DNA of 64,000 bases from Symbiodinium natans (Eukaryota; Sar; Dinophyceae; Suessiales; Symbiodiniaceae). Under the pieces are notes generated by a model, which did not search any database, had not been told where the DNA came from, and worked only from the letters and a program-made list of their open reading frames with translations. The stretch covers positions 62,001-126,000 of the forward strand of contig CAJNDS010000194.1 of the NCBI GenBank assembly GCA_905221605.1, read 5' to 3'. Made by a program: the position numbers and the translations under genes. The stretch's first letter is position 1; each line of letters starts with the position of its first letter. This document shows, piece by piece, positions 10,535-21,857 of this stretch.

Positions 10535-13500
10535 CGAGGCCATTAGAGCTGCACCTGCAACTCTCGTTGAGATTTTTGTGTTCAGTACAGTACATGCTCG
10601 CTCAGTTAACAACTGTGGGCGTGTACATGCATGAGCTGTAGACCCTTTCTGACCAGCTGTCGTTTTTGTGACAGACACTGGGGAGTCAGAGATTGTACCA
10701 TGCACCCGTGAGGAGGTGTTTCCCGAAACCCTGTCGAATCCCGCAGTGCACAAAAAGAGCACCTTGTTGCAGTTTTTCGACACTTGATGTGAGCACCGCT
10801 CCGGATCATCCCAGGCTTTCGTGCTCGGAGGAGACGCCCGCACACACACGCACGGTAGTCTCAGCCACCGTGCTAGTCGCCCTCGAGACTGTCAGCTGCT
10901 GTCGTTGAGCATTCATGTTCCAAACGCATCAACGCTCAAAAGATCGTGGGGGTCGATGTCGATGTCGCCGTCCGCGCAGCTGCTTCGTTTCGTGCTCGCA
11001 TGTCGAGAGTGTCTAAATTCACAGGGATCAGGGCGTCTCCGGGATTGGGCAGCTTCGTCAAGCCGGCGCTTGATTTATGATGCATGGTAGTGTTGTGATG
11101 AGGATTGGTAGTTCGCCTTGCGGCCATCCATGGCTTAGCTTTCTCTACTGGCACCATCCCTGGCACATGTAGTACTGTAGCACTAATGCATGTTGTTCCG
11201 TCGGCATTTTTAGGGTCTGCAGCTCCGAAACGTGCAGAGCCGTTCCTGCAAGAGCACTGTCCGTACGAAAGGAGAGCGAGAGAAACTGAGCCGAGCACAA
11301 CTCCCGAGCAGCTCCTGGGTGAGCTGGCGAGCCATGTACCTCTTCCACCGGCTTCTGAGCCTTCTGACCATGATGTGCAAGACCTCAGCAAATTCCCCAC
11401 ACGAAGAACCCTTCCCAAGCCTCCCCCCTCACTCTGAGATCGTACTGAGGTACAATGAGCACGACCAGTTGACCCTGTGCATCTGACTCGGTGACTCAGG
11501 AAAACAAGGGGCTCATGGATTTGTTGCTCATGTCGTTGTGAAATGCAGAGGTGACTTCGTCAGACCGAAGCAGCGCCGGCAGATTCAGCGAAGCTGGGGC
11601 TGCATAGATTTCACCTACACGAGCCGCAGACTCGCGCACGGTGCCGTTTGCATCTGGTCGCCTCGTGCTATCTCGTAGCTCTACTGGGAGTCATGCATTC
11701 ATCATTTGTGAAGTCGATGTGCTCAGGCGATCGCTCTGCCCGAGGCGATGGCGAGGCCTGTGCAATGTGGGTTTCGGAGAAAAAGCCTTGGAGAAAGCTC
11801 TGAGAAAGCTCTGACCCCTCCCGCTTTCAGAATCGACTTCTGTGTGGTTTTGTGCGGTTCTGCTCGGAACCTCCTCAGGAGGAAGGCGAGGCCTCGCCTC
11901 GGTCCCCAGCAGAGACTCCGAAAGCAAAGCCCAAGGCGAAGGCGTGGGCGTGCTGTTTGCTGCTCGTGTTTTTTCTTTTTCTTCTTGCAGCTTCCGTATT
12001 AATATCCGGCATCAAAGAGCTCGCTTCTTCAGTTCTTCCCATCGCAATGTTGGTGACACTTTGTGAAGGTTCAGCCCAAGCCCAAGGCCGGATGAAGGTT
12101 CGAGATGAGGGACGTGGCGAAGTGGGGGCACCTCAAGCGTGCAAAACTGCCGCAAGATGTGCCGTTGGGGAGAAGGGCAGCTTCGAGGGCAGCTTTGCAA
12201 GAGCGGCGCTAGATGCGGTGGCCCAAAGGACTGGCCAGATGTGGTGAGAGGGAAAGACTTGCGGGGCCTTTTTCCAGCTTGCAAGCTGTCAGCCGTGTGA
12301 GCTTCGTCTTCTTCAGGGATGCCTATTCGGAATGCATATGACATCTGCGGATCCGCCAGAATCTTACGGCTCAAAGCTGGACAAGCCAGCTTCGTCCGTG
12401 GGGGCGGATGCAACGTCCCCACGATGTCTCTAGAGGCCTGGCGTCAGTCCTGGAGGCCACAATTCCTCCCAAATAAATTCTCCTGATCCTGAAGGTGCCA
12501 GGAAGTGATTCATGGCGATGGTCCTTTTTGTGAGGCCAGGGGGCCATGTGCTCTTTGCCTCTCCTTTGCTGGTTTATCATCCTGTTGGGGTGGAGTTTCG
12601 ACCGGGGCAAAAGCTGGCAAAGCCTCTGGCAAGGCTGTTGCTGCTTGCGCTGCTTGCACTGGCCTGAGCCTCAAAATCCGCAGCTGCCCAGCAATCTGCC
12701 GTGTGCCCCTCGGGGTTCAGGGATGTCTAGACACACGAATCGGCAATGTTGCCTCTGCCTTCGATCATTCGCGCAAAAATGTGTGCTTCAAGCTGCAAGC
12801 TGCAAGCCGCAAGCTGCAGGCCGACGCTTTGCCTTCTTCGGTGGTGGTGCATGGGCGCCGCAGCCCAAGAAGGGGACCGAAAGAATGGCTTGTCAAAAGC
12901 CGTCGCAGTTGATTTGTTGTTGAAGATAGATGAGCATTGCTCGCACGCAGGCCAGGGGCGCAACAGCAACATCAACGGCGCTTCAGCTAAGGGTTTTCTT
13001 TTTTACATGCTTTGCACTGTGTGACTCATGTGTGACCATTGCCCACCAGGTGTGTACATACGGGACTATGCGTGGCGGAACGGTTGCTGCCTTACTCCGC
13101 TCTCTGTCCTGTCTTGTGGATCATGGTTGTTTAATTTCTTCGCTTGCTTGGCCAGGTCTTTGCTGGAGACGAGCTGGTCATGCTGGCAGTGGGCAAGTGT
13201 TCCTATACTTCGACGGTTCCTGGGCGGCACATCACACGCTCAAAGTAGTGACAAAGTAGCGACAAAGTAGTGACTAAGTGCACTCGGCGTCAGGAGAGTG
13301 GCGCATGGGGCCTTCACCAGAGGATGGCAGCGCCGGCCTCCTAACCCTGAGAGGTCTCGAACGGGCGCTGCGTTGGACTCCGTAGGGCTTAGGGCCATTT
13401 AGGGCCTATTTACACCAAACTCCGTTTTTTTGGGCACATTTTTTTCTGAGGTTTGGGCATTTGCTCGCAGCCTTTCCTCGTCGCCCTTGCTCATTGACCA

Positions 13501-14605
13501 GCCATGGCAGGTGGACTTGGCTGCGGAGTGACATGCAGCATGCAGACGCTTTGACATGTCTTTGCTCTTTGTGAGGTGTGGGATGGCCAGCGGGTTGTTC
13601 AAGATCCGCGACTTCAAGTCAGCGACACCTCTCTGGTTCCCCAGGCCCCCTGCCTTCTTCTTGTCTGATTGCGTATGCCGCATTGGTGCAGAGGTTCTCC
13701 TCCTATCCTTCGGGGAGGGGAGTCCACTGGCTTGGCCCTCGGCACAGTGAGAAGATATGCGAGGATGTGCGAAGAATTCTCAGAGAGCTCAGTCCTTCAA
13801 GGAGCTGGGGCCGCTGCAGGGCATGCTGATGCAGCAGCCTGGCCTGCCAGCTGCTTAGTTTTTGAAGCGCGAAGCGACGATGAAGCGAACACTTTTTCCG
13901 AAACTAGGTGGGATGGCCGTCCATACTACAAGCACATGCAGCAGGCTCAACAGTGCAGCAGTGCAGCTTTGAAAACTTTCCAACTGCTACGAACTCTGTT
14001 TGAGGAGCTCTTCCTGCTGTGCTCTCCGGCCGAGGGCTGGCGTTTGGGACCGCTGCCTCTTGGGGATCCACCCCCCAGGCGCAGTGGGGGGGCAGTGGCC
14101 CGCAGTGGGCTCCCTGACCATTCTGTGGTTCGCTGTGATGCGCCTTTTTTGGCATATTTTGCATCCAGGCCTGTGCTCTTCTCGCGCAGTTGGGCCCCCG
14201 TCTCCTGCTCGTGTGCCTCGTGTGTGACTTCGCCATTTCACCCCAAGGTGCCGCCGCGCTGCCTCAGGAGATCGCCGGGGCCTTTGTCGGGCAGCTTCTG
14301 CGCTCTTTGAGTGAGGGCGCCCCCCCCGACCCCCCCCCCTCTGCTTGCGTGTGGGTTCTCTCGTGAGGTGGAGCCCTGGATGGTTCCCAGCCTTGGGCCT
14401 GGAGGCAGAAAGTGCCAGTAGAAGAGTGTTCGTCTCACGCATTGGAGACTTGGAGCTTGGACTTGTTGGGATGTCTTTGGGCTGTGAAGCTTCCTTGCGC
14501 AGGTGCCGATCAGCTCCCCGCTGCGTCCGTGAGGCGCCGAAACGGGGGGGCCTTCGCTCATGTCAGCCTCACGCGTCGAAGAGCAGTCGCGGTCCGCACG
14601 AAGTT
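10535..14605. other. Long stretch without a recognisable gene
   Basis: Many short frames are open because GC is moderate, but I saw no conserved domain on either strand. Minor features are the near-palindromic AAGCTGCAAGCTGCAAGCC tract near 12790 and C runs around 14320-14340. Isolated exons of a divergent gene could be hidden here. Confidence 0.4.
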
Positions 14606-14640
14606 GGAGAGGGGCAGAGAGAGAGAGAGAGAGAGAACAC
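14606..14640. repeat. GA microsatellite preceded by GGGGCAGAG
   Basis: A short GA tract follows GAGAGGGGCAGAG. The same GGGGCAGAGAG entry into a GA tract is seen at 16780 and 18495. Confidence 0.8.
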
Positions 14641-16745
14641 TCGGAGAGGGCACTCATTGAGTATTCGGAAAGTGTTCAGAAACGTGTTTGCTGGATTGAA
14701 GGCTTGCTCCGATGGACTTTGGGCCCCCGCAACGGCGGAACCCGAGGTGGAAGCGTGATCTTCCCACTCGTTGTGTCATGTGCAGTTCCATGTGTGTTTC
14801 TAGGTGTTACCCTTCGGCTCGCAATGCGTTTTTTCAGGCATCTCCTCGTTGAGGGTGTGGTGGCTGGAAACGGTTCCGCGAATGGAGTGTGCCTTCCTGG
14901 GGCGATGCCCCAAAAGCCCAAAAGCTGCCATTCAAGACTCCGGTAGAAGCCTCCTAAACGACGCTGCATGGAGGTACAGGCTTGCCCCTGACAGCTGGAA
15001 CTTGAAACCCGTGTCGCAACCTTGGATCGTGCATTACACCTGGCAAAGCATCCTTGGGGCCATGTAGAATGTAGAATGTAATAGTTTTGCTGCTAAGACG
15101 TGGAATGTGGAGTGTGGAAGGCACGCGCTCGTGAGCTCTTTGGCGGCCTTGTTGGCCTTTTGTTGGCCTCGTCATGCCTCGTCGGCCCCGTTGGGTCTTG
15201 CTTGTTTGGGCTGGTCGCGGGCTCGCCTGGGCTGGCTCGCCTGGGCGAGCAGCACTTGACGGGCGGAAAGCCCCAGCAATGAGCGGACGACAAGATTCAG
15301 CTGATCGAGGACCTGTCTCCAGAAGCGCATATCCAAACAAAGAGAAAGTGCTCTCAACGTTTTGCTCGGGGGGAGCACCAGCGACAGATCTCTCCGAAAA
15401 AAAAGTGATGAAAACCGACTCCTCCAAGATCCTCCAAGCCTGAGGAAGATGCAGTCAGATGTCCTAGGCGATGCAACAGCATGCCAAGCGAAGACCCTGA
15501 GCTGGGGTGGACACGATTTGAGATTTAAATTGATTTCATGACGCGACGAAGAAGGGAGTGTGGATGAGTGTGTGGTGTGTCTCGATCATTCACGCATGTC
15601 AAAGGTATCACAAGACAGATGCCATTCGCACTGCATCGTCGCGGCCCCGATGAAGAGAGCAGAATCAGCGCAAACAGTTAACATTGGGCAGCCGTGCTCC
15701 AGCCGTGTCATTCCTTCACTTCGCTAAGCAGAGGCTTTGGTTTGCAGCTGGCGATTGGCGCATTGGACCGTCCATCGAAGATGGAAGGGTTTGGGCCGGC
15801 TGCCTTAGTGGCCTTCTTGTAAACCGCAGTTGTGGAGACTTTTGGGAGGTGACCCTGAGCGAGGTCTATGCCACTGCGGACATGCCTTCGCATGGCGACG
15901 CGAGATGGTTTTCTTTTGCTGGTGTTGTCGAGGACGGCCCAGTTTGTCGTCCATGTATTCAGATGTATTCAGATGTATTCAGATGATGTATTCAGATGTA
16001 TTCGGTACCTCAATAGCAACTTGAGGATTCGCTTTGTTGCGCTGGGTAGCTGGAAACGCCAGGAGGTCCGCGTGGTGGATGCAGCAACGGTCGTTGCCTT
16101 ATTGCGTTCCAAAGCCTGGTGCAACCTCGCGCGCAATGGGCAAGCTGGTGTGCAACCTCCTAACCTCCTAGGCGATTCCCACCAGCATCAGCGTTGATGG
16201 AACAGAGTTTGTTGCATCCTCAGAGCCGCATCCTTCCGCAAAATCGGGGGGGAAGGGTGGGCGTGGCATGGTGTGGCCTCAAGCGTTTCTTAGGTGCAGG
16301 ATTCACGTCTTTGCGATGCTCGCCCAGTGTATGCAGCAACGAGCTTCGAGGCACGGCTGCCGTGGTGCAAGGATCTTGAAGGCATCCGTGCTCTGTTAAG
16401 TCGTGGGAAGACACCAAGAGGCTGGCAACAGTTCGGGCAGTGCCATGAAGGCGAATCACACGTCTTTGATTTTGCATGGCAGTGGCATAAGTCATTTCGG
16501 AGGATCGACAGCAGTGGCAGTGTCAGGTCTACCTGTACTTCCGGGCGCAGGAGTCTGAGTGGTGGCTGGGCCCGGAGGTCACTGAAGGGACACACCATGA
16601 CACATCAGATCAGATGACACACGTCAGCATCACTTCAGCATCATCACCAGCTCAGCTCTGATCCCCTGACAGGTGGGTGGTCCCGAGTGCTTCGCCCGAG
16701 CCGCTGGGTCGGCCGCCAAGCCACGCTCCCCCAGTTCAACCACCG
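14641..16745. other. Gene-poor stretch with weak open frames and a decamer array
   Basis: A 100-codon frame at 15684-15986 is hydrophobic and Trp-rich but matches nothing I know. It runs into a short array of GTATTCAGAT units at about 15954-16003. Another frame at 16294-16617 is also unassigned. None has enough support to be called a gene. Confidence 0.35.
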
Positions 16746-16749
16746 AACG

Positions 16750-16815
16750 CAGAGAGAGAGAGAGAGAGAGAGCCCAAGCGGGGCAGAGAGAGAGAGACAG
16801 AGAGAGAGAGCCCGC
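16750..16815. repeat. GA microsatellite split by CCCAAGCGGGGCAG
   Basis: Two GA tracts are separated by GCCCAAGCGGGGCAGAG. The same 17-bp phrase adjoins the GA tract at 18485-18500, showing that the microsatellites moved or were copied together with specific flanking sequence. Confidence 0.85.
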
Positions 16816-18480
16816 TTTTTGGCTCAAGTCGGAACCCACCCCCGGCTTGAGCCAGTGGACAGCTGTTTTCAGTATCAAGGGCACTCAAATAAAGGTGAGC
16901 CGAGCGGGGGAGCTGCAATAGAGGGGGTACATCTGTTCCGTCACTGGGGCTTGGCTATGTGATTGGTTTAGGCACCCAGCTCCTGCCTGTGAAGCGATCC
17001 GTGCCCAAAGCATACACAGAAGTAAGGGGTGAGGCTTACTGAGTTGGGGGCGCTATTTCGGGGGTGCTCAGGCTTGCAAGTCGTTGCCAGGACACGCAGC
17101 GGGTATGTTGCAAGGTTGCCACTTTAGCTGCTAGACTGGAAAAGCTGTAGCCCGGTCATGGACGCTCCTTCAAGACAGGTAGTCGGGCAGCGACAGGGAG
17201 GGCACGTTCTTGGCGGAGTGTCGTGTACGGGCGCGCCCTAAAGTCCCAGCCCACCATGACTCCCGCTAACGCGGGGGTGAAGGGGGTTGGGGGCGGCGGG
17301 GTTTGCGTAGCCGGCCCACTCCCGGGAACAAAGATGCCATCATACTCCCGGTAGAAGACAGCTCAATTAGGGGTGGGCCCCTGAGTCAGGGCAGAGACCA
17401 GGGGGGTGCACGCTACCAGAAAGCCAACCAGAGGTGTGCCACCTGCATGCAACAGATATGCGGGGGCCGTTAATTCAAGCACGTTTTTGTCTGCCACAGA
17501 ACTTTTCATCAAGCAGATTGGGACATTCACTCAGAAGGTTTACAGCAGCGCAGAACTCATTGGGGGGGCTGGCCCTCCGCAACCAGACGCCTAATCAAAC
17601 CGAAGAGACCAGTTTTCGCCAGCCGAGCCAATGAGGGTCATGACAAAAACAAGCCAAGCAGGCGCGGAAAGTGCTGCAGAAAGATGAGGGGGTACGACGT
17701 GCCGGATGGGCACGCCCATGGGGCCCGGCGCCCTACAACTACCGGAGCCTCCGCTGAGAGAGGAAGATGCTGAGCGCCCCAGCGAAAGTGAGCTTAGGGC
17801 CGACTGTACTGTGGACACCACCTCCGGTGATGGGGGACGAGAACGACGCCGGGACTGCGCTGGAGTGGGGGCTACGACGACGGCAAGAAGAACTGAGCCA
17901 CGAGCAAGCGGATGCGTCTGAGTCCAATGAAGAACACCGTAGACGCAGAGTGCTTGGGGCCCTGGGTGACTGATGAGGATTTAGGTTAGGGGGGTCTTGT
18001 GGTAGATTGGGGAGGTTGCAGTTGGGGCATTGGGGAGGTTGCAGCCTGTGTGAGCCACGCTTAGAGCACCCTTGAGCACCCTCCGCCGGTAGGCCCCGTT
18101 TTTCACCGAAGGTCCGTGGGGGCTCTCAACCAGTAGGGTAGGGGTAGTAGGTTTAGCCGACTAGGGGACCGAGCCCACATGTAGACCAGTCCTGACTCGA
18201 AAGGTTGTTAAGGGGATGATGGGGGGCTAGGTTAGGCGCGGGGCTAGGATAGGTGTCTGCTCTGTTCGCAAAGATGGCCATGCACAGCCGAGTCAGTGAC
18301 GTAGCAACCAGCGGGGAGGGGGAAGAGCACCGGCCGGAGTGATGTCAGCCTCAGGCGCAGGGGGAGTGGGGAACAGTCACGCCGGTGACCTTCTCCCGAA
18401 CTGTCCAACCTGGAGGTGCCCTGAATACCGGGGCGGGCGCGTACGCCCGGGGGCTTGCCCCCATGCCCCCAAGAAAGAAA
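16816..18480. other. G-rich spacer, possible decayed retroelement
   Basis: The + strand is strongly G-rich. A frame at 17767-17973 encodes a charged peptide (GLRRRQEELSHEQADASESN). A GGGGGCTTGCCCCCATGCCCCC fold-back lies near 18450, and a similar one (GGGGGCTTGTCCCCCACACCCC) recurs near 57510. I cannot assign a family. Confidence 0.3.
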
Positions 18481-18484
18481 GAAA

Positions 18485-18494
18485 GCCCAAGCGG

Positions 18495-18540
<46 letters not shown>
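18485..18540. repeat. GA microsatellite with shared flank
   Basis: A GA tract of about 40 bp (18498-18536) follows AGCCCAAGCGGGGCAGAG. It is preceded by AAGAAAGAAAG and a G5CTTGC5 fold-back, the same arrangement seen without the long GA tract near 57500-57550. Confidence 0.9.
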
Positions 18541-18541
<1 letters not shown>

Positions 18542-19099
18542 AGACCTTTGGGGGGGGGAGTGACCTGAGTGACCTCGCTCAGGTCACTCCTTTCCGTGCT
18601 CCCCGGCTCATTGCACTGGACGCAGCCGCGGTCCTCGGAAGTTTCGGAAGCGGAAGCCGAAGACATCGACACTGGCGGAGGTTTCCGAGGCGAAAGGGAG
18701 GGGGCTGAAGGGGGAGGGGAGGAGATGCCATGAAATGCCCATACCTGCCCATCTGTTCTTGTCCCACGGCTGTGCCGATTACATGATAGCTCTCATGGCG
18801 TACGGCGTACAAGGTGTACAGGTCACATTGAGCGGACCCCCCGACACCCCCGATGCCCAGTCCGGGCTCCCGAGCTGGACCTGGGCGACTTTCCCGACTT
18901 CGGCGATCCCGCGCCCGGCTCCTAAGAAGGGTGCCCCCAAAATTGCCCCCACATGTGTCTGAGAACCTGCAGAGACTCACAGCGACTCTCAGTTGCGAGG
19001 CCCGCGCCGAAGGCCACCGTGCCACCTTGGCTCCCTTTGGCCGCGGGCCGTGAGGGCATTGCGAGGGGTGCTTCCCACAATATTGACAGTGTAGCTAGG

Positions 19100-19401
19100 G
19101 CTTTTCATGGCTTTTCACCCATCTCAACTTCCACAGTTCCTAGCTTTACTGGAGTGGCTCACGTCGCTGAGCGCGTGGCTCGAGGTCTGCTCCGTTGCCA
19201 CAGCTGCTGCCTGGTTCCTCCTGCTTCGGCCCGTGTCAGGCATCCCGAGCTGTGATCCTGGCCCCCGAAGTTCCCGAAGTTCCGCTGTCGATGCTCGAAG
19301 CTGTCTGGAAGCGTCGACAGGCAAAGAAGCCTCGGCTGTTCAGAAGCCCAGCAAGCCGGGGACCCGTTTCGCAGATCTCCATGTTTTTTTTTTTTTTTTT
19401 T

Positions 19402-19439
<38 letters not shown>

Positions 19440-19889
19440 TCTTCACTATTCCAATCTATTCCTACCATTCTGGGCTATTTCGAGGCCAGAGGCTCTTGCT
19501 TGCGTCGTCTGCTTGGAGGCGCCGGTTCTTTTGACGAGTTCTCTTGACATGTCGCATCACCTCGCAGTGTGGAAGACGTACAAAGCAATGATAAGCAATG
19601 CACAAAACGAAGTTTTTGTTGATGTGGTCTGCGCTGTGCGCTGTCAGGCGCCGAGGAAGATCCTTCTGATGCCCTGCCGGCACGTGTGCTGCTGCAAGGC
19701 TCGTGTTCCATCGCTCCCGTGGCTTTCCCTTCTCGACTCCGCCCATGTCCGTCCCAGCCCTCAAAAGCACTAAAAACGAAGAACCACGATGCAGACCCAA
19801 AGAAGCCATTGACCACCCGAAGAAACCCTCGCGACATCCCCTCACAGAGCCACAGAAAACACAAAAACGAAGCCCCCTCCCCCTTTTTT

Positions 19890-19946
<57 letters not shown>

Positions 19947-20390
19947 TAGCCCACTGTTTTCTCAATCTCCGCTCCTTTCTCCTCCTGAGGACTGCGCGGA
20001 GCGCTTGGAGCGCTGCCCGGTGTGCCGGGGCCCCAGCAAAGAAGAGAAGCAGGAGGGAAAAGAAGAGCTCCACAAGCAAGTTCAGAGTTCTCTTCCCCTT
20101 TGTTCGTAGGTTTTCTTTTTCTTTTCCAGGCCGAACCGAGACAACCAGCTTGGCAGAGGTTTTTCTGTGAGTGCCACGTGACCTCCGCCTTCATTTTCCG
20201 ATTGACAACTGCAACTCGCAGCGGAAGGGGAAGTCGGGAGTCCCAAAAAGAGCTGCCAGAAGCCATCCCAAGCCCGACGGCGCTCTTCCCCTACACTGGG
20301 AGCTTTTTAGGAGTTTCACCCCTCTCTCTGTGCCTCACAGAGATGTGCAAAGGTTTTGAAACATCAGCTCCAGGCAAGGCACAGCTCTGA
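19100..20390 (+). CDS. RING-finger E3 ubiquitin ligase, multi-exon
   Basis: A complete C3HC-type RING is spread over three exons that join in phase. 19492-19518 encodes ALACVVCLE. 19648-19698 encodes APRKILLMPCRHVCCCK. The exon from 19990 encodes DCAERLERCPVCRG and continues to about 20079. All metal ligands are present: CxxC, then CRHxxC and CxxC, then CPVC. The first two introns start with GC. A C-terminal RING of this PRKxLLMPCRH form is typical of membrane-associated and IAP/MUL1-like E3s that transfer ubiquitin from an E2. Upstream, a likely exon near 19130-19245 encodes a hydrophobic helix (SVATAAAWFLLLRPVSG), suggesting a membrane anchor. Further exons at about 19246-19340 and after 20132 are tentative, as are the start and stop. 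The introns contain long T plus CT tracts. The E2 gene 6 kb downstream makes a partnership conceivable but unproven. Confidence 0.83.
19383..19442. repeat. Poly-T plus CT microsatellite in an intron
   Basis: About 24 T residues are followed by about 15 CT units, directly upstream of the RING exon at 19492. A second copy of the same T-then-CT pattern sits at 19886-19942, upstream of the next RING exon. Both lie where a polypyrimidine tract would be expected. Confidence 0.9.
19886..19945. repeat. Poly-T plus CT microsatellite in next intron
   Basis: About 10 T followed by about 25 CT units, ending 45 bp before the acceptor of the exon at 19990. Confidence 0.9.
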
Positions 20391-21857
20391 ACCCCCTTCC
20401 GCCCTAGAACGTGGGGGGGCCCGAGCTCCAGTTCGCCGTGTCGCCGCACACCCCCCCCCCCCCTGCGAGCCCAAGCTGATATATGACAGCTTTAGGGTTT
20501 CTCAGAACGTTTGTGAAACTCTGAGATAAATTTGTTTTGGGGTTCTTACGTGGCTGGATGCGACGGGCTGGTTGACGCCTTGGCCTGTTTGAGCTGATCG
20601 CGCTCTTCTCTTGAGCATTATTTCCCATGCTGAGGCAAGTAGAGTTTCACCATTTGAAGCCTTGCCTTTAAGCATAAGCTTGGTGAGGAGTGCCGTGCCA
20701 CCGAGCAACAAGAAACCTGGATTTGGGTATCTTAGAACCCGAGATTTCGGCGTGCAGCGCCTTGAGACTCTTACATCCCCTTGTGAATGTTTGGCCCCAG
20801 ACAAGCAAAGAGGGGTGCAGTGCAGACCTTTCAAGCAGCTTTCGAAATGCACCGTGTCGCGCAGTAAAGGGAGCCGGCAAGTAGAGACTAAGTAGAGTTT
20901 ACATGAATCAGCACTCAGGCTTTACTTGCAACTTCCAATTGGCGGGATTAGGATGTAGAAACGTGATTGCATGGCCATGCCTGCCTGGCAGCCTTTTGGG
21001 CACTGCATTGGCAGATGGTCTATCTGCGACCCAGCCGGAGACGGCAGCAGGCAACTGTACAATGACGCGCAATGATTCAATGATTTTGCACGTAGGCTTG
21101 TGCATCGCAACTCGCCGACACCGTTCGACACCTTTGGGGCCGTGAGCTCCCACGACCTTTCTGCAGGTTGCCCTTCTCGTGATCCTGGCTTGGGCGAGCT
21201 TCAGGTGGCAAAGCAGCTGGAGAAGCAGCTGGCGAAGCAGCTGGCGAAGCAGGGCGGATCCTCAAAGCGGTCCGTGTGCCTTCATCGGTTCGAACGCACG
21301 AATCACAGGCGGATCTTAGACCCCAGCAGTGTGCATGCGTGTGCCTTTTTCGCTTTGTGTTCTGGGGAACGCAAAAAGCCGCAAGAAAGCAGCAACTCTT
21401 CGTAGCCACTCGCTGGGTGCTACAAAGCCACCGTGCTCGTGTTGCTACCCGTTGCTGCACACGGGACACATGGGCACATCCCAAGTAGGCCTTGTTGTCC
21501 GAGAATTCTTTGTGCGCATGTGATGTGTTGATGCGCCGTGGCTTAGTTGCGCGAGTCGCAGGGTCTCGCCGTGTTTTTATTCTCAGTCTGATGCGCGTCA
21601 GGAATGCACGCGCACCTTGTTGCGTATAGCCCCTTTTGCATTCGTTCTTTCAAGGAGAGGTGCGTGTCAATGCCATGACCCTCCGAGCCACTAAAATGAC
21701 GGAATGGGATTGGTGTGTATTGGTGTTAGCCTTTCTTGGAGGCCGCGCTGCTTCGTCCCCTCGCCGTTGTCCAGGGCCTCAGGCCAAAGGTGTCACTCAT
21801 CTGAGCTGAAGAATGCCATGTGCTTGCGAAATGAAAATGATGGGAACATGCTTCTGA
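20391..21857. other. Intergenic between RING and MFS genes
   Basis: No conserved motif was seen. A C run lies at 20450-20462, and a 15-bp GAAGCAGCTGGC array of about three units at 21215-21252. A frame starting at 21704 (Arg/Ser/Pro-rich) could be the N-terminal leader exon of the transporter that follows, but I could not prove the join. Confidence 0.4.

Noticed and set aside
19475..20266. 263-codon minus-strand frame with Arg-Glu repeats
   Set aside because: It is antisense to the well-supported RING exons, and the Arg-Glu run is the CT microsatellite.
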